From Rubrobacter_D sp963840835 (GTDB lineage Bacteria > Actinomycetota > Rubrobacteria > Rubrobacterales > Rubrobacteraceae), in the NCBI GenBank assembly GCA_963840835.1, contig CAWJAM010000011.1:1-64000 (forward strand): DNA of 64,000 nt. Reading direction: 5' to 3'. Position 1 is the first letter of the stretch; every line of letters starts with the position of its first letter. The position numbers were made by a program, and so were the translations under genes. The notes under the pieces were generated by a model that did no database searches, was not told where the DNA came from, and worked only from the letters and a program-made list of their open reading frames with translations. Positions 25,163 through 33,775 of the stretch are shown one piece after another.

Positions 25163-26664
25163 ACGGCCTCCTCGTTCGCGTTGTGCATCTGGTTCTCTCT
25201 GGTTTCGAGCAACGTCGAGGCGGTACCCCGCACAGAGTCCGGCGCGAACCTCTGGAGGGCGAGACGGCGGGGCGCGAGGTAGGACTCCGGCGCACCCTGC
25301 CGTTCCAGGAAAGAGAGGGCCCGCTCCCCCAGCGCCGTCCCCTCTTCGATCCTTGACCCCCACACGTTCCACCGTTCGCCAGGATCCCTCCCGAGAACGT
25401 AGAGCTCGGGCTCATCGTCGGGTCTGCCCAGGATCAGGGACCGCTCCGGCGTGGTCACGGTGACCGGCATGTAGTCGTCGATCCTGCGCGCCTTGGAGTC
25501 TACGGCGGTGATGATCTCACCCTTGGCCAGATACAACGGCCAGGAACTGACCACAAGCGGCCTGTGCTCCTCTCTGCTCCCGTCGAGGACGCCACCGAAG
25601 GAATCGCCGGTCATGGTCGTCGGCACGCCCCCCAGTCCAACGAGGTCGAGGATCGTTGGCGCCAGATCCGGGGCCGTGGTCATCGCCTGCGTGCGCCCCG
25701 GCTCCAGGCCCGGTCCACGCACCATCAGGGGGATGTTGGTGAGCTCCTTGTACAGGGGAGACCGCTCGACTGTAAGGAGCCAGGACTCTTGCAGCCATTC
25801 GGGGACCGCAGAGTCCTCCGTCACGGCAGCTTCCGGGTCGTGCACCCACTCGGCCTTGCCGAAGTAGTCGTGCTCCCCGAAGTAGAAGCCGTGGTCCGAG
25901 GTGAAGAGCACGACCGTGTTCTCACGCAAGCCCAGGGCGTCGAGCTTCGCCAGGAGTCGCCCGATCCAGAAGTCCACCATCGAGACCTCGCCGCAGTAGG
26001 TGGCGTGGCCGAGGTCGACGTCGTCCTTTTCGAGGCCGGCCTTCTTCCAGTTACCGTAGGCGGGGTAGATCTGCTCCCCCGCGTATCCCTCCCGATACCT
26101 CTTCGTGTAATAGTCGGGCGCGTCCCACGGCTCGTGCGGGTCCCACGTGTCAATGTAGAGGAAGAACTGCTCCTCGTTGTGGCGCTCCAGCCACCGCTCG
26201 GCCTGCGTGAGCGTGCGCGCGACCATCCTGTCCTCCTCAGAACGCCACGTCGAACGCGCGTCAGCCCGCTCGTGTGGCCTTGTGTCGTCGCCCTGGCCCC
26301 TGACCCAGATGAAGTCGTCGAAGCCCCGGTCGTAGCCGAAACCGTTGCGGATGAAGAAAGGCGTGTCAACGACCCCCATGGTGTGGTAGCCGGCCTTGGA
26401 GAGGGCATCAGGCAACGTCGTCAAGTGCCTCGGCAAAGGCTCCCAACCCATGTGCGTGTAGGAAAACGTCCCCGTCAGCATGTCGGCCCGGGCCGGCATC
26501 GTGGGGAAGGAGGAGATCACGTGCTGGTCGAAAACCACAGAAGAACGCGCGAACTCGTCGAGGTGCGGCGTGCTGATGAACGGGTTCCCGTATGCCCCCA
26601 TATGATCCCTGCGGAACGTGTCAGCCACGATAACCATGACGTTGGGGCGAGCTTTATCGTGCAT
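25159..26664 (-). CDS. Sulfatase-fold hydrolase with Thr at the nucleophile position
   Basis: A 501-residue alkaline-phosphatase/sulfatase superfamily enzyme, first gene of the operon. Metal-site motifs are present: VIVADTFRRDHMGAYGNPF and LFTSDHGFYFGEHDYFGKAE, with LYIDTWDPHEPWDAP. The sulfatase signature C/S-x-P-x-R, where Cys or Ser becomes formylglycine, reads T55-M-P-A-R. A Thr cannot be converted to formylglycine but is the nucleophile in related phosphodiesterases and phosphoethanolamine transferases, so the true substrate may be a phosphate or phosphonate ester. There is no signal peptide. The ATG follows CAGGAGGATTC, and a good promoter lies about 370 bp upstream. Confidence 0.88.
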   Translation of the reverse strand: MHDKARPNVMVIVADTFRRDHMGAYGNPFISTPHLDEFARSSVVFDQHVISSFPTMPARADMLTGTFSYTHMGWEPLPRHLTTLPDALSKAGYHTMGVVDTPFFIRNGFGYDRGFDDFIWVRGQGDDTRPHERADARSTWRSEEDRMVARTLTQAERWLERHNEEQFFLYIDTWDPHEPWDAPDYYTKRYREGYAGEQIYPAYGNWKKAGLEKDDVDLGHATYCGEVSMVDFWIGRLLAKLDALGLRENTVVLFTSDHGFYFGEHDYFGKAEWVHDPEAAVTEDSAVPEWLQESWLLTVERSPLYKELTNIPLMVRGPGLEPGRTQAMTTAPDLAPTILDLVGLGGVPTTMTGDSFGGVLDGSREEHRPLVVSSWPLYLAKGEIITAVDSKARRIDDYMPVTVTTPERSLILGRPDDEPELYVLGRDPGERWNVWGSRIEEGTALGERALSFLERQGAPESYLAPRRLALQRFAPDSVRGTASTLLETRENQMHNANEEAV

Positions 26665-27264
26665 GAATCCTCCTGCGTTAGGCTCCCTGCGCCCCGATAG
26701 GCGCTTGCGCCGACTCCTAACGCAGCACGGGCGGCGCGCGCCGCCCGGCAAGGTACTGTGCGCCTTGCAGACGCCCCTTGTTGCCGAAAGCCCCGTAAGA
26801 CCACCAGAGCATCCGACCCCGGCGATCAAGCGGGTCAGACCTGGCGGCCCAACAAACCAGGAGCAACAGAAGCCGAACAAGCTCGCGCCTGAATACCTTC
26901 GTCCACCTCTGCAGCAGGCCGAAAGAGTAGCCATTCAACGGACGAAACTCGCCGACGGAAGACCCCCACGACGCAGACGCTACCGCATCGCCTATGTTGC
27001 GAACTGTGCACCAGTTGCTCATTGCTCAACTTCTAGCATAAAGGTAGAATTGTGTCAAGGGGCTTTCTGGTGCAGAACACGCCGTCCGGGCGAGGCACGA
27101 TAGGTTGCGCCATTCCAAACGCGGAAGGCTATCAGCCACGGGAGGTCAGGAAAACCGAAGGAGACGCCCGAAGTTCGCCGGACAGGAACGCTGATATCCG
27201 GCTACAAGGTTCTCGACAAACAGCGTGGGCCGGGAAGGCCGCGGGGTGGGCCGCTCCGGACTGG
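26665..27264. other. Leader region of the sulfatase operon
   Basis: 600 bp without a supported gene. It contains the minus-strand promoter at 27030-27058. The untranslated leader would then be about 360 bases, long enough for regulation, but I recognise no riboswitch in it. Confidence 0.45.
27030..27058 (-). promoter_or_regulatory. Sigma-70-like promoter of the sulfatase-ADH-ALDH operon
   Basis: On the minus strand: TTGACA, 17-bp spacer, TAGAAG. The spacer and -10 carry an imperfect dyad (CAATTCTA and TAGAAGTTG, nine bases apart), a plausible operator for the upstream IclR regulator. Confidence 0.6.
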
Positions 27265-27417
27265 ATCTCACAGCAGCGTGCAAAGAGGTTGAACCTCTTT
27301 GCGCGCTCTCAGCATTTCAGCACTTCAGCAAGTCAGCTTTTTCTGCTGAAGTGCTGACCGGCTGAAATGCTGACTTGCGCGGGTTAAGGAAGGGTCAACC
27401 CTTCCGCAACCCGCTGT
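27265..27417. repeat. 153-bp hairpin element, left inverted copy
   Basis: This is the reverse complement of 28619-28771 with one mismatch seen. It contains three nested dyads: GCAAAGAGGTT / AACCTCTTTGC, an octamer array (TCAGCATTTCAGCACTTCAGC against GCTGAAGTGCTGACCGGCTG), and GCGGGTT...AACCCGC. The last one includes the stop codon of the IclR gene. Confidence 0.93.
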
Positions 27418-28180
27418 AAGGAATGCGCTGCTGAATTCTGCCCAGACGGGCGCCGATCTCCTCGGCGGCCTCCGTGCTTGACGCGGCGACCTCGGGCAGG
27501 CGCTCCGGTGGCATACGGTATTCCGGTCCAGAGACGCTCAGGACGGTCGAACAGCGTCCCGATGGGTCGAAGATGGGGACTGCGACGCCGTTGAAGCCGG
27601 GCTCCAGCTCGCCGATCGTAAACCCCGCGCCCGCGTCTCTGACGCGCTCGAGCTCGGAGCGCAGTTCGGCAACGCTAGTGATCGTCTGTTCGGTAACCGC
27701 TTCCAGGGGATCTTCCAAGTGGAGGGTCTCTACGGGGTCTTCCATGAACGCGAGCAGCACCTTGCCGTTGGCGGTGGTGTGCGGTTCGGTCTTCCATCCG
27801 ACCCAGTCGCCGACACCGACCAGACGCGGCCCATCGGCCTGGGCGATGTTCACAGTCTTGCCGTCTTCGAGGCGGGCCAGGTTGACCGTCTCGCCCGTCT
27901 CCTCCGCCAAATTTTCCATTGGCACCCTCGCCACCTCGACCAGGTTCTGGCTGCTGGTCGCGGCGAACATGCCGAGGCGGACGAACTCGGGACCGAGTCG
28001 GAAGGCCTCGCTGTCCGGGGCCCGCTCGAGGAAACCCCGCTTGGCGAGGGTCGCGGCCAGGCGGGAGGCGATACTCTTGTCGGTGCCGAGCATGCTTGCC
28101 ATCTCGCCCACCCTGTACTCCCTATCGATCTCATCGAAGAGCAGCAGTAGCCTCAGCGCGCGATCGACTGTTTTCAGCAC
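27395..28180 (-). CDS. IclR-family transcriptional regulator
   Basis: A 261-residue regulator: N-terminal winged helix (KTVDRALRLLLLFDEIDREY; GEMASMLGTDKSIASRLAAT; LAKRGFLERAPDSEAFRLGP) and C-terminal effector-binding domain (GETVNLARLEDGKTVNIAQA; ANGKVLLAF; GELEPGFNGVAVPIFDPSGR). The GTG at 28180 with GAAGGGTCT upstream is the likely start. It lies upstream of, and in the same direction as, the sulfatase-ADH-ALDH operon, which it probably controls in response to a pathway acid. Its last codons (GLRKG and stop) fall inside the 153-bp repeat, so the repeat supplied the C-terminus. Confidence 0.9.
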   Translation of the reverse strand: MLKTVDRALRLLLLFDEIDREYRVGEMASMLGTDKSIASRLAATLAKRGFLERAPDSEAFRLGPEFVRLGMFAATSSQNLVEVARVPMENLAEETGETVNLARLEDGKTVNIAQADGPRLVGVGDWVGWKTEPHTTANGKVLLAFMEDPVETLHLEDPLEAVTEQTITSVAELRSELERVRDAGAGFTIGELEPGFNGVAVPIFDPSGRCSTVLSVSGPEYRMPPERLPEVAASSTEAAEEIGARLGRIQQRIPYSGLRKG

Positions 28181-28618
28181 ACAGACCCTTCGGAATCGGA
28201 CAAGAAGCACATAACCCGCTGACAATACCACACCATGCCTGTCTTATTCCTCCGGGCGACAAAGGCCGCATTGTTGCCGGAGCCCGTGGCCGCGAAGCCC
28301 GAATAAGCTGGATTCCTGTATAGACTGGCGTTGCGTGAGTTCCGGACATGACCATTAGGGGAACTTCGCCCTATTGGCGTTCTCGGAAGTTCATCGGTCG
28401 AAAATCTCGAAAGGTGGGACGCAGGGCGGTGCATAGTCGCATCCCGATCGGGCCGGGCGAGACCTACGCGCCTCGCGTCTGTCGAACCCCTCGGCAGTCC
28501 TTCTTGGGCCGGCCTCATCCTCGACACGTGAGTCCCGAAACACCCAGTCGATGGAGCTGCGATTCCGCGCCCTGCTGACCGAGGGCGATGACCTTAGAGT
28601 AGAGCTTCTCAGCGTCTG
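28181..28618. other. Region upstream of IclR
   Basis: It holds a repeat B copy (28346-28393: GGAACTTCGCC then GGCGTTCTCGGAAGTTCATC) and copy 2 of the unknown C-terminal tail (28524-28620). Regulator promoter must lie here; no clear boxes. Confidence 0.4.
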
Positions 28619-28620
28619 AC
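28524..28620 (+). pseudogene. C-terminal tail of an unknown gene, copy 2
   Basis: Reads MELRFRALLTEGDDLRVELL, SV and TGA; compare 13195-13290. Its TGA sits at the left end of the 153-bp element (28619), again a stop codon at an element boundary. Confidence 0.5.
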
Positions 28621-28771
28621 AGCGGGTTGCGGAAGGGTTAACCCTTCCTTAACCCGCGCAAGTCAGCATTTCAGCCGGTCAGCACTTCAGCAGAAAAAGC
28701 TGACTTGCTGAAGTGCTGAAATGCTGAGAGCGCGCAAAGAGGTTCAACCTCTTTGCACGCTGCTGTGAGAT
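28619..28771. repeat. 153-bp hairpin element, right inverted copy
   Basis: Inverse copy of 27265-27417. The two lie 1.2 kb apart in inverted orientation around the IclR gene, so recombination between them would flip the regulator. Confidence 0.93.
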
Positions 28772-28876
28772 GCGTCCATGGCGCGCTTCGGGACTTCGCA
28801 GTGGCGGCGTTCTAAGACGTTCCTTTCATCCCGCGGGAAACGGGCCGCGAAGCTGGCACAGGGTCGACGTGATAGG

Positions 28877-29641
28877 ATGCGCGGACCGCCATATCCACCA
28901 TGCGACGATGCCAGAGGTGACGAGATAAGGCTACGCGACTTCGACACGCTGACGTTCGACGTCGTAGGCACGCTTATCGACTTCGAGACCGGGATCCTTG
29001 ACTGGTTCCGGCCCACGTTGGGGCGCCACGGGGTGTCGAAGACCGACGAAGAGATCCTTACCGCCTTCGCCGCCGTCGAGGACAAGTATCAGAGGGAGAG
29101 CCCAGAGAAGCCTTTCACCGAGATGCTTCCCCTCATCTACCGCGATATGGCATCCGGTTGGGGCTTCGGGTTTCGCGACGAAGACGCGCAGAGCTTCAGG
29201 GACTCCATCCGGTCGTGGCCGCCTTTTCCCGATACGGTGGAGGCGCTCGAAGAGCTTGGGACGCGCTACCGGCTCGTGGCGGTGACGAACGCCGACGCAT
29301 GGGCACTGAAGCACATGAGCGCGAACATGGGAGATCCATTCCGGGAGAAGGTCACCTGTGATGAGGTGGGGGTAAACAAGCCGAGCCCGAGGGTGTTCGA
29401 GTACGCCCTCGATAAGCTCGCCCCGGCGGGCGTGGAGAAGCAAGACATCCTCCACACGGCCCAGAGCCAGTACCACGACATCGTCCCGGCAAGCGCCTTG
29501 GGCTTCGCCACGATGTGGATAGAGAGGCGCCACGGCAAGGGTGGCTTCGGGGCCACGCCGAGACCCCAACGGATCGCGACGCCGACCTTCCACGCCGCCA
29601 GTATGGCCGACTTCGTTCGGCAAGTACGGGAGGAGCATTGA
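28877..29641 (+). CDS. HAD-superfamily hydrolase, haloacid-dehalogenase type
   Basis: A 254-residue HAD enzyme. Motif I is LTFDVVGTLIDFE: nucleophile Asp, with Val where phosphatases have the second Asp, as in L-2-haloacid dehalogenases (D-x-Y/V-G-T-L). Motif II is LVAVTNADAWAL, motif III Lys lies in EVGVNKPSPRVFEYAL, and motif IV is QSQYHDIVPASALG. A cap domain lies between I and II. It could be a dehalogenase or a phosphatase of unknown substrate. The ATG at 28877 follows GATAGG; the frame is open further up into the repeat. Confidence 0.82.
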   Translation: MRGPPYPPCDDARGDEIRLRDFDTLTFDVVGTLIDFETGILDWFRPTLGRHGVSKTDEEILTAFAAVEDKYQRESPEKPFTEMLPLIYRDMASGWGFGFRDEDAQSFRDSIRSWPPFPDTVEALEELGTRYRLVAVTNADAWALKHMSANMGDPFREKVTCDEVGVNKPSPRVFEYALDKLAPAGVEKQDILHTAQSQYHDIVPASALGFATMWIERRHGKGGFGATPRPQRIATPTFHAASMADFVRQVREEH

Positions 29642-29659
29642 CCGTTCTTGGTCTTCGCC

Positions 29660-29703
29660 CTTGTTCAGCGGAGTGCGCGGAAGGTATTTTCTTGGAAGTA
29701 CGA
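29660..29703. repeat. Dispersed repeat B
   Basis: CTTGTTCAGCGGAGTGCGCGG, AAGGTATTTTCTTGGAAGTA. It starts 19 bases after the HAD stop codon. Confidence 0.6.
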
Positions 29704-29704
29704 T

Positions 29705-29750
29705 AGTCCCGGTCCAACACCTATGAGCGCCCCGCGGTCGGACCGGGACT
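29705..29750. terminator. Hairpin downstream of HAD gene
   Basis: AGTCCCGGTCC and GGACCGGGACT form a perfect 11-bp stem with a 24-base loop. Probably a terminator, though the loop is long and there is no T-run. Confidence 0.5.
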
Positions 29751-29981
29751 AGGGACCTTGTGCGTAAACTTCGGGCCAGCCTGGCCCGCGGAAAGCCCAA
29801 CCGCGAGGTGTTGTCCCGAGGTGTTGCCCTCCGTCGGGCAACGTATTCCGTCACAACGCCCGCCGGTTCGTTCATCCTGGTGCTACCGAACGGTTTATCG
29901 TAAGGTCTGCGTGACAAGCAAGCATCGACGGAGGCCCGTGGTCGAGCCGCTACGAATAAGCCCACCTTCGGGACGCGCCGG

Positions 29982-30617
29982 GTGAGCCCTTCGTCCGTCG
30001 TCTACGCGCTGGACCTCTTCGGCGTCGCTGTCTTCGCGGTCAGCGGTGCCCTCGCGGCGGGTAGAAAGGGCATGGACCTCTTCGGGGTGATGGTCGTCTC
30101 GACGGTCACCGCCGTCGGCGGAGGCACGCTCAGGGACGTGCTCCTCGACAACCAGCCGCTGTTCTGGGTGCGGGACGTCAACTACCTGCTCGTGGCTTTC
30201 GGGGCCGCGGCCCTCACCCTCGCCTACGTCCGGGCCTTCCGGCCGCCCCGCGGCTCGCTGCTCGTCGCCGACGCCTTCGGGCTCGCGCTCTTCACCGTGA
30301 TCGGGGCCCGCGTTGCCCTAGAGGATGGGGCACCGGCCCTGATCTGCGTCATCATGGGCGTCGTCACCGGCTCCGCCGGTGGCCTCCTGCGCGACGTGCT
30401 ATGCGCCGAGGTGCCCCTATTGCTGCGCCGCGACGTCTACGCCCTCGCCGCCATGGCGGGCGCCTCCTTGTACGTGCTGCTGGAAGGATCGGGCGTCGCC
30501 GTAATCGTCTCCGCCCCGCTCTCGGTGGGCGCGGTTTTCGCAATCCGGCTCGCCGCGATACGGTGGGACCTCCACGCCCCGACCTTCGAATTGGAAGAGG
30601 AGGATCGCCCCGGGTAG
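29982..30617 (+). CDS. TRIC-like cation channel (UPF0126) membrane protein
   Basis: A 211-residue, seven-helix protein made of two homologous halves, each with the TRIC signature: DLFGVAVFAVSGALAAGRKG with VGGGTLRDVLL, and DAFGLALFTVIGARVALEDG with GSAGGLLRDVLC. Prokaryotic TRIC proteins form homotrimeric K+/cation channels, or may move small metabolites. The GTG start has only a weak ribosome site. It is intact, with a short acidic tail. No operon partner. Confidence 0.9.
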   Translation: MSPSSVVYALDLFGVAVFAVSGALAAGRKGMDLFGVMVVSTVTAVGGGTLRDVLLDNQPLFWVRDVNYLLVAFGAAALTLAYVRAFRPPRGSLLVADAFGLALFTVIGARVALEDGAPALICVIMGVVTGSAGGLLRDVLCAEVPLLLRRDVYALAAMAGASLYVLLEGSGVAVIVSAPLSVGAVFAIRLAAIRWDLHAPTFELEEEDRPG

Positions 30618-30714
30618 GACCGCGGCGCCCCCCTCGACCTTATTCATCCGACCTCGTAGAAGGCTTGTTCTCCTTTGCTCTCTCTGTGTACGGTCGCTTT
30701 CTCGGTCCGGGGCA

Positions 30715-30793
30715 TCAGACCATGCCACCGTTGGCGTAGAGAGTTTGGCCGTTGACCCAGCGGGCTGGACCGGCGAGGAACGACACGAACCGA
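30715..30793 (-). pseudogene. Short-chain dehydrogenase, C-terminal remnant
   Basis: Read leftward: VSFLAGPARWVNGQTLYANG then GMV and TGA, the unmistakable end of an SDR enzyme (fLas..a..itGq.i.vdGG). Only about 25 codons remain. The upstream part is replaced by repeat-like sequence. Confidence 0.7.
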
Positions 30794-30838
30794 AGGTCGC
30801 AGGTACGGCGTTCTAGGACGCTCGGGTCTACGTTTCGG

Positions 30839-31162
30839 CTAATTTGTACTCCGATTCGAGGATTCGGCGTCCCTGCCGTGCTCGTCCGTACGCTTCGCGT
30901 CGTCCTGGTTGCGGCGAACCATCGCCGAAGCCTTCGCCGACCCCGACCGTCCCGCCACCTCGCGAATCTGACGCTTTATGAACCGTGCTTGCTCGCTGCC
31001 CTCGGGAAATTCCCCGTAAAGCCTCTGAAGGCGCTCTTGCTCGACATCCAGTCCGTGAGTGAGGGTGTCGAGGCTTTTGAGGGAAGCACTCAGACGAGTG
31101 ATGTGTAACTCAGGCCAACGGAGAAGGAGCCCAGACTTTATGCTGCACCAAACTCTCTCCAA
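30839..31162 (-). CDS. Possible small hypothetical protein
   Basis: A 107-codon frame with helical, charged composition (LSASLKSLDTLTHGLDVEQE, RLQRLYGEFPEGSEQARFIK, RQIREVAGRSGSAKASAMVR) and a TTG start lacking a good ribosome site. The helical Arg/Glu pattern is protein-like, but there is no recognisable family, and it could be a remnant. Confidence 0.3.
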   Translation of the reverse strand: MERVWCSIKSGLLLRWPELHITRLSASLKSLDTLTHGLDVEQERLQRLYGEFPEGSEQARFIKRQIREVAGRSGSAKASAMVRRNQDDAKRTDEHGRDAESSNRSTN

Positions 31163-31350
31163 AGGATGGTGCCGCCATGGATCTGGACTCCTTCTTGTCG
31201 ACTTGATGAGAAGTTGCTACGGCACCCGAAAGCTGCGGGCGCGCGCGAGTCCCGCTTGACAGGCGAACTCCGAGGTTCGGGCTACTTCACCTCACCAGCA
31301 ATCTAGTCGGAGAGTGCCAGCGGCGGAAGGCAGGAAGTCACTGAAGGTCG

Positions 31351-33048
31351 TCAGGAGTACAGCTCCCGCCAGCTGCGGATCACGAACTCCGTTGGGGGGG
31401 GGCCATCGAAGGCTGTGGTCGGTAGATTGTCCCAAGACCCACCCGGAAGAAAGTCCGCCTCGCTATTTTGGCGCAGTATGATTCCCGCCCTTGTACTTGT
31501 GCCGCCCCCGGCGTAGACCCAGCAGGTGCAACTTCTGCCGTTGTTGCTGTAAACTCCGACGTTGGACGTTGAGGGAGCCGCCTCGTTGCCGCATTGCGTG
31601 TTTCCATCCAGGTCGTCACCGACAAGGTTCAGGATAATGCCCCTGAAGTTACCGTCCTGCTGAAGGTTCCCGCACCAGACGACTATTATGCCTTTTAACG
31701 AAGTCCCTCCATTGTTGTTATTATCATTTGTAGTACCGTTTTTGACGCTGGAATCGGGATTAAAATGGACTGTTTTGCCCTGTGCGTCAACAAAGGCCAC
31801 CTTGTTTGCAGAACTCGCTGAGAGACCCCAATTAGCGTTTGTCGGTTGACCTACCCAGTACCCGGCACTGTTGGCAACGTTGCATTTTTTTGGATTTTCT
31901 TGTCTTGCGACGCACCTAAAATACTCGGGGTTGGGTTTCAGGCGCGGGAAGGGGTAAGTGATGTAGCCAGGAGGGGTGTCGTCCCCGTACTTACCGGGGT
32001 TGAGCCCCAATGTCTCTTTCGCCACAAACCGCGGAGTGGTGGTGCTATCGTAGGTGTAGCCGTCGGCTGCGCTGGCAATGCTTGGCCGGGTCCCACAGGC
32101 GCCAGTACCGACTTCGGATTGGCCGTCGATATCAGCAATACTAGGAGGAACACCAGCACTACCAGGAGGAACCATGCAAATCGTCCCTTCGGCGCCGAAC
32201 CCTACATCTTTGTTAGTTACACGCCCGCGTGTGTTGTATTTTCCCTGCTGTATATCCTCTTTGAAGCAACTGCCGCCCGCAGTTGGCGGGAACTGAGTCC
32301 CAGTCGCAGAGCGTGTCATTGGTATTGAAGCTTGCGAAGGTGCCGTGATTGGGATCGTTCCCACCTTTGGGCATGGTCTGGCACCCGGTGGTCTTTTCCT
32401 CGTAATCGGCCTTGAAACAAGCATACGGATATGCATCGGTGGTCGCGGGCAACCTGCCGTCCTCGATGAGGATATCCTTGCGTGAGAACATGCTTATGCC
32501 CTTTATCCCCACATCGGGCCCGTCGATCATGATGCTGCTCGGCGTGTAGTAGACGGGCTGACCTTTTTGACCCGGTGCGTTGGGGTCGAAGTTTGGCGGT
32601 CCGAAGATAGCCTCGATCTTGCGCTTGGCGACTCCGTAGGTGCCCTCAGAGATGACCCGAAAATCCGTGGTAGCGGTTCTGTACTTGATCTTGACGTTCA
32701 CGCTGTCCGCTGTCGTGTCGTCCTCGTCGAGATCGTTCAACGTCAGGCCGCCAGCCGCTGCCGACCACTGGATATCGTCGACCGGGGCCAGGGGGGTTGT
32801 GATTGGGTCGTCGTAGTCTGTTGTAACGACGTTGGACGCTAACTGGTGCTTGGCGGCCTCGATCCCGGCGTCCGCCACCTCGAAAGGCCCTCTGGCCCCT
32901 GTTCTCCTCGATCACGGTGTTCAGGTCCCTCATGACGAACGTCAGAAGCCCGGCGCCCATGACACCCGATGAGGACTATCATGATCATCGCCATGACCAG
33001 CGTCATGCCCGACTCGTCGCTCACGAACCTTCGCGCGGTTCCCATCAT
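31351..33048 (-). pseudogene. PilX-like pilus assembly protein (several frameshifts)
   Basis: Last of four prepilin-like genes. The ATGATG at 33048 (GAGGAACAG upstream) gives RRFVSDESGMTLVMAMIMIV and LIG, a type-III-like hydrophobic N-terminus of PilX proteins. After an indel comes GLLTFVMRDLNTVIEENRGQ, then VADAGIEAAKHQLASN. A large Asp/Gly-rich secreted domain continues through a further shift near 32290 to WDNLPTTAFDGPPPTEFVIR at 31351. The full product would be about 560 residues and is probably a minor pseudopilin/tip component. The far C-terminal half has many Cys (IVVWCGNLQQDG, GRSCTCWVYAGGG). At least three indels. Confidence 0.72.
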
Positions 33049-33775
33049 CTGTTCCTCAGATCTACATCGGTCGTAAGCGTCTGCGCGACGGATCGTCGCC
33101 GATGTGCCTGTCCACCCTGACAACGAGGCTTATGCGCACCATGCGTATGTCGCCTTCGTTTCCGGTGGTCAGGGGAGTGCCGTCGCTATTGAGGTACTCG
33201 AACGTAAGCCCGCCGGGGGCAACGTTCTCCACCACGGGGTCGCCCGGCAAAGCTGCCGAGCTGGCCGCGTTGACCCTGCGAAGCGTACACGGCGGAGTCG
33301 AAGCTGCGGTACACGTGGTGTTGCTGGTGTCTTCGCCGGTGCCGTCGGTCAGCTTGTAGGTTATGTATTCGCAGGGATCACCGCAGGTGATCACCTCGTC
33401 GGCGCCGCCGGCATCGCCCACGGGGCGCCGAGGTCGTTGCCGAAGGTGATCTGTGATCCATTTTGCGTCGGCATCAGCTGTGGCGGGTCGCTAGCCGAAC
33501 CGTTGGCGTTAAAGAACAGGTAATCGCTGTCGAGTACTGTCGACCGGATACGCGGCCCTGATCTCCCGCTCCATCTTCTCCATGCCTACCCTGGCGCTCT
33601 CCACGGCCTCGACCTTGTCGTTGCCGAAGCTGAAGACCCGCAGGCTCATGTCGAAGACGCTGTAGAGGGCGGAGAGGACCACAATCATGATCAGGATGCG
33701 TGACCAACATCTCGGTCAGCGTGAAGCCCCTCTCTTCCCTCAGAAACGCTCTCTTGCGGCCGGCGATCTCACTGC
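33045..33775 (-). pseudogene. PilW/GspJ-like prepilin (several frameshifts)
   Basis: A type III prepilin signal FLREERGFTLTEMLV (cleavage after Gly, Glu at +5) is followed, after an indel, by ILIMIVVLSALYSVFDMSLR then VFSFGNDKVEAVESARVGME and KMEREIRAAYPVDS. Further pieces in other frames (DSDYLFFNANGSASDPPQLM, then DEVITCGDPCEYITYKLTDG, APGGLTFEYLNSDGTPL, IRMVRISLVVRVD) give a normal PilW/GspJ length. The reading can end as TLTTDVDLRNR with a TGA overlapping the PilX start. Expected role: minor pilin that primes pilus assembly. Confidence 0.72.

Noticed and set aside
25564..26700. 378-codon plus-strand frame over the sulfatase
   Set aside because: Antisense shadow; the minus-strand frame has the family motifs and coupled start and stop.
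29751..29981. Riboswitch upstream of the TRIC-like gene
   Set aside because: Some hairpins (TTGCCC/GGGCAA) are present but match no riboswitch class I know.
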